A stretch of DNA of 64,000 nt, from the NCBI GenBank assembly GCA_016292135.1, contig JAEFAZ010000006.1, positions 124,001 through 188,000 on the forward strand, given 5' to 3'. Below the pieces are notes generated by a model. The model was not told the DNA's origin. It worked only from the letters and a program-made list of their open reading frames with translations, and made no database searches. Shown piece after piece: positions 42,988 to 52,487 of this stretch. Position numbers and translations under genes: made by a program. Source of the stretch: Saccharofermentans sp. Lineage in GTDB: Bacteria; Bacillota; Clostridia; Saccharofermentanales; Saccharofermentanaceae. The first letter of the stretch is position 1. The number at the start of each line of letters is the position of its first letter.

Positions 42988-44160
42988 TCATATTCCGGGG
43001 AAAACACCGTTCTTTTCCTGAAGATGATGCTTCTTCACACACCATTTGCCGAACCCGGTAAAGATATCTTCACCAAACAGGTCCTTCAATATTTCAGCAT
43101 ACTTCGCTGCTTCCTCTTCTTTATAATCGTTACTTTTGTAATGGGGTCTTTCTATTCTCAGTTTTTCATTGAAACGGTAATAGAAGTCATCGCCGAATGT
43201 TTCATGCAGGTACTGCATGAGATACCTGCCGTACACATATTCAGGTCCGCGGTTCGCATGGCTTATCTCATGATAGTCCCCTATAAAGATCTTCTCGGCA
43301 TTCTTGGAATTGACTTTCTGAGGGATCGCATAATCGAAAAGATATCTTTTCTCTTTATATTCGGCGATCGAAGGATGATCATCAGCCAGTTTATCGATCA
43401 CCTTGCGGCCCATATATTCTGCTATGCCTTCAGCAGTGATCTTTGTCAGATAACCGTAGTTCCTTAAAGTTATCGTATGCGTTATCTCGTGAACAAAAGT
43501 GAAATAATCTACGCAGTCCATCCTGCGGTCGGGATTATCCCTGTAACTCGGAACGGAATTCCATAATTCATCAGAGAATAATTCGAAAGCCACGATCTCA
43601 ACGAAACCGTCCATGGATCCCGAGGATACCTGGTCTCCGTCGGTACGGTCAACTTCCAGAAAGATGGGGATCTTAGATCCGATATCCCATCCCTCCCAGG
43701 GATTTATTCCGTAATGAGATGATACACAGTCACTTACTTCCGTGTAATGGAAAGTTTCAGGGCAGGCAGACAGGCCCAGCTGATTTTCTATCTCGCCGAT
43801 TATCGCATCCAGATTAACGGCAAAGTCTCCCGGAATGACAATATCCTTTTCCATGAAAAGAACATATTTCTCTGATTCGAGAAAACAGAAATCAGTTGCC
43901 TGGAACTTGTGTTCCTTAACACCATCGAGCGTGACCTGCTCATATGGTGTCGTGTCACGCGGGTTAGGGACGGCCGTTGTCGTTTCCGAAGTTGCGGTAG
44001 TCTCCGTTACCGTTTCCTTTGTTGCTGATGTCTCTGATGTAACTGTAGTCGTTTCCGATGCAGAGCTTTCAGAAGTCTTATCCGGAACCTGAGTGCACGA
44101 GCAAAGCGACGATCCCGTTATGAGAAGCGCCAATGTTAAGACTAAGATCTTTTTCTTCAT
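42988..44160 (-). CDS. Secreted lipoprotein with HEITH zinc-peptidase motif
   Basis: The 390-residue lipoprotein has a lipobox at SSLCSC (residues 17-22) and a Thr/Ser/Glu spacer to about 65. Residues 223-229 read VHEITHT, with candidate zinc ligands His224 and His228, catalytic Glu225 and a third ligand in TAEGIAEYMG at about 244-248, like gluzincin-type peptidases. The tail resembles the helical C-terminal part of such enzymes. Probably a cell-surface metallopeptidase; the family is not assigned. It starts at 44160 after a weak AGAGG site. Confidence 0.78.
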   Translation of the reverse strand: MKKKILVLTLALLITGSSLCSCTQVPDKTSESSASETTTVTSETSATKETVTETTATSETTTAVPNPRDTTPYEQVTLDGVKEHKFQATDFCFLESEKYVLFMEKDIVIPGDFAVNLDAIIGEIENQLGLSACPETFHYTEVSDCVSSHYGINPWEGWDIGSKIPIFLEVDRTDGDQVSSGSMDGFVEIVAFELFSDELWNSVPSYRDNPDRRMDCVDYFTFVHEITHTITLRNYGYLTKITAEGIAEYMGRKVIDKLADDHPSIAEYKEKRYLFDYAIPQKVNSKNAEKIFIGDYHEISHANRGPEYVYGRYLMQYLHETFGDDFYYRFNEKLRIERPHYKSNDYKEEEAAKYAEILKDLFGEDIFTGFGKWCVKKHHLQEKNGVFPGI

Positions 44161-44178
44161 TTAATTACCTCTTATTCC

Positions 44179-44796
44179 TCAGAAAGAATCCTTATCCATC
44201 TTGGATACTGCAACCGCACATTCGATGGCGATCCTGCCTGCCTCTTCCTTGCCGGCACCGGCATCGAGAGACATGATCAGGAAATTCTGAACTACGATAC
44301 CGAACAGCACCGGCCACTCGGAAGGAGACTTGCAGTATTTGGATGTCATGTTATCGAAAATGCCCTTCCAGCATGAATGGACCTGCTCGTAAAGAGACTT
44401 GGGATTAAATCCGCAGACCGTAAGATCGTCATCACCGACATGACTTGCAAAATCCTCGACGATCGAGATGACCTCCTCATAAGAAAGATCAGTTACCGAT
44501 GAACAGAAAGCAACAACGTTAAGATTGTTTTCGAGAAGGTACTTGTTCAGATCATCTCCGAAATAGTAATTCCTTCCGGCTTTGTCGGTAACCATCTGGA
44601 AGGTTCCCTGCTCAGCCTTGACTGCCTGATGGCAGGCGTGTCCTGCAAGAGAAGCGGAGAAGATCAGGGCGTTGGTCAGATCTACTCCCCTGGGGGTCCT
44701 GAAATATGACTTTAGCAGTTCGATGACATGACCTGCTTCTGATGCGAGCCTGTCCATGATCTCAACGTCTGTTTCCTGATGATCTGTCTGTCCCAT
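44179..44796 (-). CDS. Unrecognised soluble protein of 205 residues
   Basis: I do not recognise this protein. It is acidic, soluble and mostly helical, with no signal peptide or membrane segment. Features that stand out are SLAGHACHQAVKAEQG near residue 50, TVCGFNPKSLYEQVHSCWKG near 130, and a C-terminal helical part IAIECAVAVSKMDKD. It starts with GGAGG ahead of the ATG and lies 18 bases before the HEITH lipoprotein gene, so the two may form an operon. Confidence 0.72.
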   Translation of the reverse strand: MGQTDHQETDVEIMDRLASEAGHVIELLKSYFRTPRGVDLTNALIFSASLAGHACHQAVKAEQGTFQMVTDKAGRNYYFGDDLNKYLLENNLNVVAFCSSVTDLSYEEVISIVEDFASHVGDDDLTVCGFNPKSLYEQVHSCWKGIFDNMTSKYCKSPSEWPVLFGIVVQNFLIMSLDAGAGKEEAGRIAIECAVAVSKMDKDSF

Positions 44797-44835
44797 ATGT
44801 ATCCTGCCTCCTTTGGTTATGATCCGACTCCTGTA

Positions 44836-45465
44836 TTATATCAGCATCCTTACCGCGACAAAAGCCAGGGGTAAATACATCGACAAAAGATCCAGCCTTT
44901 GCCAAAGCCCCTCATTGTCGATCTTTGTGTCCTTGAATTCCGGTTTGTCAGATAACACGAACAATGTGAAGAAAACTATTGATAAGGCAAAACAGAATGC
45001 GCTGATGACCCCTGTCGTCAAGTCAGATGATCTGAAGGACAGGATTGCCGTAAAAAGCGGCACGAAATGAAAGAGCATGAAGCCCGTAACCGATCCGGCT
45101 CCGTGTATCCTGGACGCTGCCGTAACTATCTCCTTAGTTTCGTTAACACTGAAAAAACTCGTGAAGATGCATGATCCCACGGCAAAGATGCCGATAAATA
45201 TCATCATGGTGACCGTGATCCCCGCCGATAGCGGATAGAAAGCCCTGAAGACTGCGGGCAGCGCTGCGATGAACAGCGCGCCTTCCACGAACATCCAGAT
45301 GTTGAAAGGGATCCTTACGGGACTCGACGGATTCCCGAGAGCGCTTATGGACATCTTCAGATTGCTGTAGCCTTTGTAGAACAAAGACAATATGAACGAT
45401 ACAAGAAGATCCCCGGCCATCGCCGTCAAAAGAAATATCCAACCGATCGAAATATACTTATCCAT
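44836..45465 (-). CDS. DUF998-family membrane protein
   Basis: The 209-residue protein has six hydrophobic helices typical of DUF998 proteins, with SALGNPSSPVRIPFNIWMFVEG near residue 40 and ASRIHGAGSVTGFMLFHFVPL near 125 as the conserved stretches; the His residues in the latter are typical. The role is unknown. The start has no strong ribosome binding site. It lies just downstream of the tRNA-Gln gene and its terminator, in the same direction. Confidence 0.78.
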   Translation of the reverse strand: MDKYISIGWIFLLTAMAGDLLVSFILSLFYKGYSNLKMSISALGNPSSPVRIPFNIWMFVEGALFIAALPAVFRAFYPLSAGITVTMMIFIGIFAVGSCIFTSFFSVNETKEIVTAASRIHGAGSVTGFMLFHFVPLFTAILSFRSSDLTTGVISAFCFALSIVFFTLFVLSDKPEFKDTKIDNEGLWQRLDLLSMYLPLAFVAVRMLI

Positions 45466-45505
45466 ATTGTGATACTACCACAGTTCCTTCAGTTGGAAAA
45501 AGGGC

Positions 45506-45538
45506 AAAAAAATGCAGACACCCTTAGGAGTATCTGCA
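45506..45538 (-). terminator. Terminator of tRNA-Gln
   Basis: TGCAGACAC and GTATCTGCA form a 9-bp stem with one G-U pair, followed by seven U on the minus strand. It lies 11 bases beyond the tRNA 3' end. Confidence 0.88.
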
Positions 45539-45548
45539 GATCTCATGT

Positions 45549-45622
45549 TGGCTGCCGAACTAGGATTCGAACCCAGACAAACGGTGCCAGAAACCGGTGT
45601 GCTACCGTTACACAATTCGGCA
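45549..45622 (-). tRNA. tRNA-Gln (anticodon CTG)
   Basis: The minus strand folds as a tRNA: acceptor TGCCGAA with TTCGGCA, T-loop GTTCGAATC, a D-arm containing TAACGGTAGC, and an anticodon loop TTCTGGC, giving CTG, which reads CAG (Gln). CCA is encoded. The anticodon stem CCGGT/ACCGT has one mismatch at its base. The gene stands alone and is followed by its own terminator. Confidence 0.93.
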
Positions 45623-45683
45623 ATGTCATCTCTGACTTTGAGAAGTATATCAAATGGCATTTTGAAAATCAATAACTTATTTA

Positions 45684-46265
45684 TTATAGAGGCGGCATAA
45701 GACCGAGTTCGGTGAGCTTATCACGGACCTTGCCCATGTCATCGTAGATCGGGACCTTGTTTGCGGGATTCCGCAAGGCGTAGGCCGGGTGATAGGTCGT
45801 CATGATGTGGTAGCCCTTGCGCTCGATAAAGACGCCGCGCACGTCCTTCATGACGGGTTTTGCTCCGAAAAAGCCCTCATAGGCCGTAGATCCGCAGAGG
45901 AGGATCACCTTGGGCTTTACCAGGCGGAACTGGTCCGCAAGGAGCACTTTGCAGGCCTTGATCTCCTCAGGCGTGGGACGGCGGTTGGCAGGCGGCCTGC
46001 ATTTGCAGATATTGCAGATGTGGTAGTCGTTATCGGTAAAACCGTATGTTGCGAGGAGATTCTGGAGCAGCATGCCGGACCTGCCGACGAAAGGCTTGCC
46101 CTGAAGATCCTCCGACTCGCCGGGAGCTTCGCCTATGATCATGAGAGGGGCCGTCCTGGCTCCCCTGAATATGACGATATTGGTCCTTCCCTCGCAAAGT
46201 CCGCAGGCTCTGCAGGAAGCACACCTTGCTTCAAAGCTCTCCCAGTTCAGTATCTGATCCGCCAT
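45684..46265 (-). CDS. Type 4/5 uracil-DNA glycosylase with 4Fe-4S cluster
   Basis: The 193-residue protein removes uracil from DNA. It contains the motif GEAPGESEDLQGKPFVGRSG near residue 47, cluster cysteines in CASCRACGLC near the N-terminus and CKCRPPANRRPTPEE near 105, and the C-terminal TTYHPAYALR. It matches the family-4 pattern. It is the first gene of a minus-strand unit; the Smr-domain gene lies 14 bases upstream. Confidence 0.92.
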   Translation of the reverse strand: MADQILNWESFEARCASCRACGLCEGRTNIVIFRGARTAPLMIIGEAPGESEDLQGKPFVGRSGMLLQNLLATYGFTDNDYHICNICKCRPPANRRPTPEEIKACKVLLADQFRLVKPKVILLCGSTAYEGFFGAKPVMKDVRGVFIERKGYHIMTTYHPAYALRNPANKVPIYDDMGKVRDKLTELGLMPPL

Positions 46266-46279
46266 TCTCTTTCCCGTCC

Positions 46280-46618
46280 TTATTTGAAGATGACCACGGT
46301 TATCCCGTCGTTGCTCCTCCCCCAGTCGGGGTCGGACTTTATCTGCTTCATTCCCGAAGCCAGGTCCCTTGCTGCGACGCTAAAGGGACCGAAATCCTCT
46401 CCTCTTATATATCCTTTTATCAGTCTTCTGCCCTGCAGCTGACGGAGCGTCATGGGGAGGGCCGCCTTTATCCTGCCGCCCGTTCCGGAAGAGCCGTATC
46501 CGTGGATTATCTTTGCACACACGGCTCCGGATGCGCGGACCCTGTAAAGCCCGTTCGTAAGGCGCTGCATCGCTTCATCGACTGTCGGATGTCCCTGTTC
46601 TATGTTGATCGTCTGCAT
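46280..46618 (-). CDS. Smr-domain protein
   Basis: The 112-residue protein consists of a single Smr domain, with the pattern ARIIHGYGSSGTGGRIK near residues 38-53, preceded by INIEQGHPTVDEAMQRL. Smr domains nick DNA or RNA and occur in MutS2 and small stand-alone proteins; the conserved H-G-x-G-x-G-x-L motif appears as HGYGSSGTGGRI. The ATG at 46618 follows GGAGGGG; the frame is open upstream but overlaps the divergent gene start. Confidence 0.85.
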   Translation of the reverse strand: MQTINIEQGHPTVDEAMQRLTNGLYRVRASGAVCAKIIHGYGSSGTGGRIKAALPMTLRQLQGRRLIKGYIRGEDFGPFSVAARDLASGMKQIKSDPDWGRSNDGITVVIFK

Positions 46619-46714
46619 AGATCCCCTCCGTCTCCGATTATACAGGTTCCTTGACTTTTCGAAAAGCGTATAACAGAATTGATTCAAATAAAAGAAAGGG
46701 CTTCAGGAAGGGAA

Positions 46715-47446
46715 ATGAGACTTGATAAGATCCTTGCAGATTCAGGCTTCGGCACCAGATCCGAAGTACGTAAGCTCATAGTCCGCGGAAATGCCGTAGT
46801 CAACGGCAAGGTCATCCGCGATGCTTCCTTCAAGGTCAGCCCGGAGGATGAGCTGACCTGCTTCGGCAAGCCCGTGAAGATCCACGAGGGCAAGACTTAC
46901 TACTATCTTCTTTTCGATAAGCCCGATGAAGTCCTGACCGCCATGGAAGACAGCCGCTTAGGCTGTGTAGGGGATCATATAGAGGACAGATATAAGAACC
47001 GCGGCGTATCTCCCGTCGGAAGGCTCGATTACCACACGACGGGCCTGCTTATACTCACCAACGACGGTGAGCTCTCGCACAGGCTGACAAGCCCTTCCTA
47101 CGGCATTCCCAAGACCTACATGGTCTGCTTTGAGGGCACCCCTCTGACAGATGAAGATATCGCCAAAGCCGCTTCAGGGATAACTCTTACCGACACGGAC
47201 AGTCCCGTCCGCCTTAAGCCCTGTGAGATCACAAGGGAAGGCGAAAACAGGGCAAAGATCATACTTACTGAAGGCAAGACGCACGAAGTGCGCCGCATAA
47301 TGGCTCATTTCGGCAAGGAAGTAATCTCACTGCGCCGCATTGGCATAGCATCACTTTTCCTGGAAGAAAGTTCAGTTCCCGGAGATCTCCGGGAACTGAC
47401 TTCGGAAGAAATATTACTTCTAAAACAAGCCGTAAGGCTTGATTGA
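46715..47446 (+). CDS. RsuA/RluB-type 23S/16S rRNA pseudouridine synthase
   Basis: The 243-residue protein has an N-terminal S4 RNA-binding domain (MRLDKILADSGFGTRSEVRKLI) and a catalytic domain with the Asp in GRLDYHTTGLLILTNDG near residue 105. It isomerises a uridine of ribosomal RNA. The ATG at 46715 follows AGGAAGG. It is transcribed opposite to the Smr gene and converges on the GH3 gene with a gap of zero bases; the target uridine is not determined. Confidence 0.91.
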   Translation: MRLDKILADSGFGTRSEVRKLIVRGNAVVNGKVIRDASFKVSPEDELTCFGKPVKIHEGKTYYYLLFDKPDEVLTAMEDSRLGCVGDHIEDRYKNRGVSPVGRLDYHTTGLLILTNDGELSHRLTSPSYGIPKTYMVCFEGTPLTDEDIAKAASGITLTDTDSPVRLKPCEITREGENRAKIILTEGKTHEVRRIMAHFGKEVISLRRIGIASLFLEESSVPGDLRELTSEEILLLKQAVRLD

Positions 47447-50011
47447 TCACTCCATTACCTTGAGGATAAACCTGATTATGTTGAGGGCGCAGTTCTGCAG
47501 GTCGCCTCTCGACAGCCTTCCCTGCGCGACCGAATGAACGATGTCATCTATATTGTCCTGGCATCCCGGCATCTGCCAGTCGCAGCCCGCGTAGACGCAG
47601 AGATGGCTTACCGCTTCAGGATAGATCGAATCCTCGCCTTCGCCCAGTACCTTCATCTCATCTACGGGGAAGGATGAATACCAGTCGGTCATGACGACTC
47701 CTTCGAATCCGAACTCGTCGCGCAGGACGTTCTGGATGAGTTCATAACTTGCCGCCGTGTGGACGCCGTTGAGCAGGTTGTAGCTCATCATGCAGGCCAG
47801 GGGCTTTGCTTCGTCGACGCAGATCTCGAAGCCCTTGAGGTAGATCTCCCTTAAAGTCCTTACGGTAACGTGGGAGTTATTGAACATCCTGTTGGTCTCA
47901 CGGTTGTTGCAGCAGAAATGCTTGATCGTGACCGCGACACCCGAATGAGCCTGAACGCCCTTGGTCTCGCCTGCGGCGATCTTGCCCGTGAGGAGAGGGT
48001 CTTCGGAGAAATACTCGAAGTTCCTGCCGCAGAGAGGATCCCTGTGGATATTCATGCCGGGAGCGAGCCAGAGATTGACTCCGAACTTTTCGCACTCGGA
48101 ACCGACTATGTCGCCGAAAGCCCATGCGAGCTTGGTATTCCAGGACTGGGCAATGGCCGTTGCGATCGGGATCGCCGTGCAGTACTGATAGTAATCGATC
48201 GCATCTTCGGGAGTGTCCTCGGGGAAGGGAGTCTTTGCGAGATTGAAGACTTCACCGCCCGGGAGCAGTTCACCGTCCTTTGTGGTCTTGAAATGAGGCT
48301 GGAGCCTTAAGCCCGCAGGACCGTCTGCCAGAACCATGGGCGGTATCTTACGCATGACCTTGAACCTGTCTGTAGATTCCGCAGCGGCACCGGGCACGTT
48401 CATCGATGCTGCCCATACGGCATTCTCATCGATGCCGTCCCTCTCGAAGGAACCAACGCAGAGTGTCGCAAGTTCCTTGTCGGACATATCGCCTACGAGC
48501 TCGATCATGCCGGCGGAATGCGCCATGACATCCGTCAGTGTGACGGTATCGATCTCCCTGTAGTTCTCATATGTGTCCCTTACGCCGTTATAGAGGATCT
48601 TCTCGCATCTGATGTATCTGGGATCGACTTCGATCTGTCTTGCAAGAAGGAGCTCGTTCGCATCCTTAAGATCGTTGGCCTGCTTGCCGTAGCCGGGATT
48701 CAGGATCGTCTCGATATCGAGGGTCCTGTCATCCTGGAGGATATCTCTCATTACGCGGACTTTAACATCCGTGGGGATATTGATCACAGCTTCTATCCTC
48801 GTGTCACGTGAGGACGTTCCGATACGGAGGATGTAAGCGCCGGCCTTGATAACATTGCTGAAAGTCTCCTCATCGTAGCAGGCAAGATCAGAAGCTTTGA
48901 AGAAGAGAGTCATCTGTTCGCCTTCGCCCGGCATGATAAGTCCGGTCTTCTCGAAGCAGATGAGTTCCTGATAGGGTCTGTCGATCTCGGTCTCCGGAGC
49001 GGAACAGTAGATCTGGACAACTTCCTTGCCGGGATATTTTCCCGTATTGGTAACGTTCACTATGGCCTTGATCCTGCTTCCCTCGCAGATGACATCCACG
49101 GTCTCCACGTCGAAGGTCGTGTAGGACTTGCCGTAACCGAAAGGATAATCAGGCACGATGCCGTAGGAATCGAAATATCTGTATCCGACATAGAGGCCTT
49201 CCAGATAGAATTCCTCGTGTCTGTCAGTATTGAATATCTCTGATGTGGGGTATTTGTCGTATTCGCCCGCCCAGGTGGTGGAAAGCTTGCCTGAAGGGAC
49301 CGCCCTGCCCGTAATGAGGTCTGCCGCGACGTGGCCCGTGACGGCGCCGGTCTGGCTGATGATCATGAGCGAATTAAGACCCATGCTCTTGAGATATGTG
49401 GTATCGATAACTCCTCCTACATTAAGGAGGACGATCAGCTTGCCGTAAGCTTTCCTGAGAGTGTCGAGGATAGTTATCTCTGCCTTGGAGAGCTTGTAGT
49501 CACCCTCTTCGTTCTTCCTGTCGGCTCCCTCACCGGAATTCCTGCTGATGACAAATATCGCGATATCGGTATCAGAGATCTTTATGTCTTCCTCAGTCAC
49601 CTCGACGGGATCCGGGAGCACATAGGGGAATTTGAAATAGGCATTCGACAGGGCAACGCCGCTGTCTGCGGCATATTTTTCGACCTTGGCGGTGAATTCC
49701 TTGAAATGCTTATCTTTCCTCTCATCATAACGGTCGAGCCATGCCTTGGTCGTTATCGTAACGCCCTGAGCTTCGAGCCCTTCCTCGATAGATACTTCGT
49801 GTCTGGAATTAACATCACCCGAGCCTGTGCCGCCCTTGATGGTGTGCCTTGCACCGCTGCCGTAGAGGGCGATATTGCTGGATGCGGGAAGAGGCAGTGT
49901 CCCGTCGTTTTCGAGAAGGACCGCACACTCAGAAGCAAGGTTTCTGACCCTGTTCGTATTGGTGGCCTCAATGCCAGTCATCTCCTCGGTCCTGTCAGCC
50001 ATGTAGTCCAT
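47447..50011 (-). CDS. Glycoside hydrolase family 3 enzyme with reversed domain order
   Basis: The 854-residue enzyme belongs to GH3 (beta-glucosidase and related). The C-terminal alpha/beta sandwich comes first (residues 20-275, NDGTLPLP, then VVLLNVGGVIDTTY-like region), then the Fn3-like domain (about 305-400), and the catalytic TIM barrel last (about 505-850), with KHFCCNNRETNR and the nucleophile Asp of GVVMTDW near 776. This is the order known from Ruminococcus albus and Butyrivibrio enzymes, the reverse of most GH3. No signal peptide; cytoplasmic action on imported oligosaccharides. GGAGGG precedes the ATG. Confidence 0.93.
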   Translation of the reverse strand: MDYMADRTEEMTGIEATNTNRVRNLASECAVLLENDGTLPLPASSNIALYGSGARHTIKGGTGSGDVNSRHEVSIEEGLEAQGVTITTKAWLDRYDERKDKHFKEFTAKVEKYAADSGVALSNAYFKFPYVLPDPVEVTEEDIKISDTDIAIFVISRNSGEGADRKNEEGDYKLSKAEITILDTLRKAYGKLIVLLNVGGVIDTTYLKSMGLNSLMIISQTGAVTGHVAADLITGRAVPSGKLSTTWAGEYDKYPTSEIFNTDRHEEFYLEGLYVGYRYFDSYGIVPDYPFGYGKSYTTFDVETVDVICEGSRIKAIVNVTNTGKYPGKEVVQIYCSAPETEIDRPYQELICFEKTGLIMPGEGEQMTLFFKASDLACYDEETFSNVIKAGAYILRIGTSSRDTRIEAVINIPTDVKVRVMRDILQDDRTLDIETILNPGYGKQANDLKDANELLLARQIEVDPRYIRCEKILYNGVRDTYENYREIDTVTLTDVMAHSAGMIELVGDMSDKELATLCVGSFERDGIDENAVWAASMNVPGAAAESTDRFKVMRKIPPMVLADGPAGLRLQPHFKTTKDGELLPGGEVFNLAKTPFPEDTPEDAIDYYQYCTAIPIATAIAQSWNTKLAWAFGDIVGSECEKFGVNLWLAPGMNIHRDPLCGRNFEYFSEDPLLTGKIAAGETKGVQAHSGVAVTIKHFCCNNRETNRMFNNSHVTVRTLREIYLKGFEICVDEAKPLACMMSYNLLNGVHTAASYELIQNVLRDEFGFEGVVMTDWYSSFPVDEMKVLGEGEDSIYPEAVSHLCVYAGCDWQMPGCQDNIDDIVHSVAQGRLSRGDLQNCALNIIRFILKVME

Positions 50012-50164
50012 ACCGAACCCTCCGGGTAGTTGAGATTATGCCGCGACTGTACTTCCCTTTATCGCAGGGCACTAAGTAGATTTTAACATTAAATATTTAA
50101 AAAAAATCAACAGTAATAAGCATTTCTAATTGTTCGTTTGCACTATAAACAAAGGCCGCGGCAA

Positions 50165-50185
50165 TAAAAAAAGAGTGCCCGGCAC
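50165..50185 (-). terminator. Terminator after the Veg gene
   Basis: GTGCC and GGCAC (50175-50185) form a short GC stem followed by TCTTTTTTTATT on the minus strand. A 14-base GC palindrome, GTCCGCCGGCGGAC, at 50202-50215 may add to it. The rest of the 240-base gap up to the GH3 start is AT-rich with no gene seen. Confidence 0.8.
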
Positions 50186-50251
50186 AGGCGGATCCCTAAA
50201 GGTCCGCCGGCGGACAACTCCTGATTGTTTCTTATAAGCTTTAAGATCTGA

Positions 50252-50536
50252 TCAGCCTGCAGCCTGTGCGATCTCGAGTCCCTGGTCTTCCTGCTCTGCG
50301 ATGACACCGACTCTGACGGTCCTTGTAAGAACGTCTACATAGCTGAAGCTTACGACTACTTTCTTTCCTTTGTGGTTATCACATAAAACAGTGAAAACAT
50401 TGGGGTAACAATTCTCGACTACGCCTACATAAGTGATGATCCTCTTACGGCCGCCGTTCGTCTTGCAGATGATCCTCTTCCCCCTGAGCTCTTCGAACTT
50501 CTCTCGGCATCTTGCCAAATCAGAACTGATGATCAT
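50252..50536 (-). CDS. veg: Veg family protein
   Basis: The 94-residue protein is a Veg (DUF1021) homologue: DLARCREKFEELRGKRIICK near the start, then GRKRIITYVGVVENCYPNVF and SFSYVDVLTRTV. In B. subtilis Veg stimulates biofilm genes by opposing the repressor SinR; the role here is unknown. The ATG at 50536 follows GGGAGG. The upstream in-frame extension of 32 codons is ignored because the chosen start fits the family and its ribosome binding site. Confidence 0.92.
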   Translation of the reverse strand: MIISSDLARCREKFEELRGKRIICKTNGGRKRIITYVGVVENCYPNVFTVLCDNHKGKKVVVSFSYVDVLTRTVRVGVIAEQEDQGLEIAQAAG

Positions 50537-50603
50537 TATATGCCTCCCTGACAATGAGGTATATCGATATATCTTCTTTTCGAAAACAGATCGAATTGAG
50601 GAT

Positions 50604-50632
50604 ATGCTAACACCTGTATATATATTTGTCAA
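50604..50632 (-). promoter_or_regulatory. Strong sigma-A promoter of veg
   Basis: The minus strand has TTGACA (50627-50632), a 17-base AT-rich spacer and TAGCAT (50604-50609). The perfect -35 is notable, since the B. subtilis veg promoter is also very strong. Confidence 0.85.
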
Positions 50633-50716
50633 TTACGAACACTATATGTTGTGTCCTTTTGTCGAGATTTAACAAAATGTTGTATTAGTATTGTGCGAAT
50701 CGACACCGCCCCCTGT

Positions 50717-50725
50717 GTTATAATG
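50717..50725 (+). promoter_or_regulatory. Extended -10 promoter of formate-THF ligase
   Basis: TGTTATAAT at 50717-50725 is an extended -10; TTGTGC and TCGACA upstream are at poor distances for a -35. The leader of about 76 bases to the ATG at 50808 contains no obvious riboswitch. Confidence 0.6.
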
Positions 50726-50807
50726 ACATTCTGAGCATCCTTTATTTAATCTAAGGGAACAACGAGATGGTAAGCCGGCAAGGAGAAGAACAAACAGGAG
50801 GTTAATT

Positions 50808-52478
50808 ATGCTGACGGACATTGAGATCGCAACTGGGGCAAAGATGGAGCCGATCACCGAGATCGCCGCAAAAGTAGGACTGGAAGAAAGCGAATTGGAA
50901 GCTTACGGCAAGTACAAAGCCAAAGTACCCCTTTCGGCCATTGACAAGAGAGCCGGAAATCCCAACGGCAAGCTCGTGCTCGTCACGGCTATGAACCCTA
51001 CCCCCGCAGGCGAAGGCAAGACAACGATATCCATCGGTCTCGCACAGGCTTTGGCCAAGATCGACAAGAAAGTCATGCTGGCATTGAGAGAACCTTCACT
51101 GGGACCCGTCTTCGGTATCAAGGGCGGCGCCGCAGGCGGCGGATATTCGCAGGTCGTTCCGATGGAAGACATCAATCTCCACTTCACGGGTGACCTCCAC
51201 GCGATCACAGCTGCCAACAATCTCCTCGCTGCCATGATCGATAATCACATCTTCCAGGGCAACGAACTCAATATCGACAAGGACAGGATCTTATGGAAGC
51301 GCTGTCTCGACATGAACGACAGGTGTCTGCGCAACGTCACGGTAGGTGTCGGCGGCGGCATGAGCGGCGTAACCCGTCCCGAGATCTTCAATATCACGGC
51401 AGCTTCCGAAGTAATGGCAGTCCTCTGCCTCGCAGCCGATATGGAAGACCTGAAGGCACGTCTGGGCCGTATCGCCATCGCATACGACATGGACGGCAAG
51501 ATCCTGACGGCATCCGACATCGGTGCGGTCGGAGCTATGGCAGTCCTCCTGAAGGACGCTGTCTGCCCTAACCTCGTCCAGTCCCTGGAGCACGTTCCCG
51601 CCTTCGTACACGGCGGTCCTTTCGCAAATATCTCCCATGGATGCAACACGGTCATCGCTACCAAGGCCGGTCTCAAGATGAGCGACATCCTCATCACCGA
51701 GGCAGGATTCGGTGCCGACCTGGGGGCCGAGAAGTTCCTCGACATCAAGTGCCGTGCCGCAGGTCTCTGGCCTGACTGCGTAGTCCTCGTATCCACGGTA
51801 AGATCCCTTAAATACAATGCGGGCATTGCAAAAGATAACCTCAACGAGCCCAACGTAGAGGCCGTTAAGACAGGTTTCGCAAACCTCCGCAAGCACATAC
51901 AGAACATGCGCACATACGGTATCCCCACCGTTGTTGCAGCCAACAGATTCCTGACCGACACCGATGAGGAACTTAAGGCAATGCAGGAACTCTGCGAAGC
52001 AGAAGGCGCCGAGTTCGCTCCTGCCGAGATCTTCGCCAAGGGCGGCGAAGGCGGCATCGAGCTCGCTAATAAGGTCCTCTCCAAGATCGAAGAGTCCGAC
52101 CATACTCCTCACTTCGTATATGAGCTCGAAGATTCTCCCGAGGAGAAGATCAGCAAGGTTGCCAAGACTATCTACGGCGCAGCTGAGGTCAACATCCTTC
52201 CCGAGGCCAAGGCAAAGATCGAAGAGTTCGTTGCCGCAGGCTACGGCAAGCTCCCCGTCTGCATCGCGAAAACGCAATATTCACTCTCAGACGACCAGAA
52301 AGCATTGGGCGATCCTTCAGGATTCACCCTCACCGTCCGTGACGTATGGCTCTCTTCCGGTGCGGGCTATCTCGTAGTCCTGACCGGCACCATCATGACC
52401 ATGCCCGGCCTGGGCAAGCACCCCGCTGCTCTTGATATCGATATCGACGAGCAGGGCGTGATCAAGGGCCTGTTCTGA
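50808..52478 (+). CDS. fhs: Formate--tetrahydrofolate ligase
   Basis: The 556-residue enzyme joins formate to tetrahydrofolate with ATP, feeding one-carbon units into purine synthesis or acetogenic metabolism. The ATP loop is [13 protein letters not shown] near residue 66, with [41 protein letters not shown] family blocks following and a [13 protein letters not shown] segment. Length is normal. The ATG follows AGGAGG. Codons are strongly biased, suggesting high expression. Confidence 0.96.
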   Translation: MLTDIEIATGAKMEPITEIAAKVGLEESELEAYGKYKAKVPLSAIDKRAGNPNGKLVLVTAMNPTPAGEGKTTISIGLAQALAKIDKKVMLALREPSLGPVFGIKGGAAGGGYSQVVPMEDINLHFTGDLHAITAANNLLAAMIDNHIFQGNELNIDKDRILWKRCLDMNDRCLRNVTVGVGGGMSGVTRPEIFNITAASEVMAVLCLAADMEDLKARLGRIAIAYDMDGKILTASDIGAVGAMAVLLKDAVCPNLVQSLEHVPAFVHGGPFANISHGCNTVIATKAGLKMSDILITEAGFGADLGAEKFLDIKCRAAGLWPDCVVLVSTVRSLKYNAGIAKDNLNEPNVEAVKTGFANLRKHIQNMRTYGIPTVVAANRFLTDTDEELKAMQELCEAEGAEFAPAEIFAKGGEGGIELANKVLSKIEESDHTPHFVYELEDSPEEKISKVAKTIYGAAEVNILPEAKAKIEEFVAAGYGKLPVCIAKTQYSLSDDQKALGDPSGFTLTVRDVWLSSGAGYLVVLTGTIMTMPGLGKHPAALDIDIDEQGVIKGLF

Positions 52479-52487
52479 TAAGGTAAT

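Noticed and set aside
50726..50807. Riboswitch ahead of formate-THF ligase
   Set aside because: The leader is short and shows no conserved folate- or purine-type core.
51291..52277. Long minus-strand frame opposite formate-THF ligase
   Set aside because: Shadow of a highly biased coding gene, without a ribosome binding site or recognisable domain.
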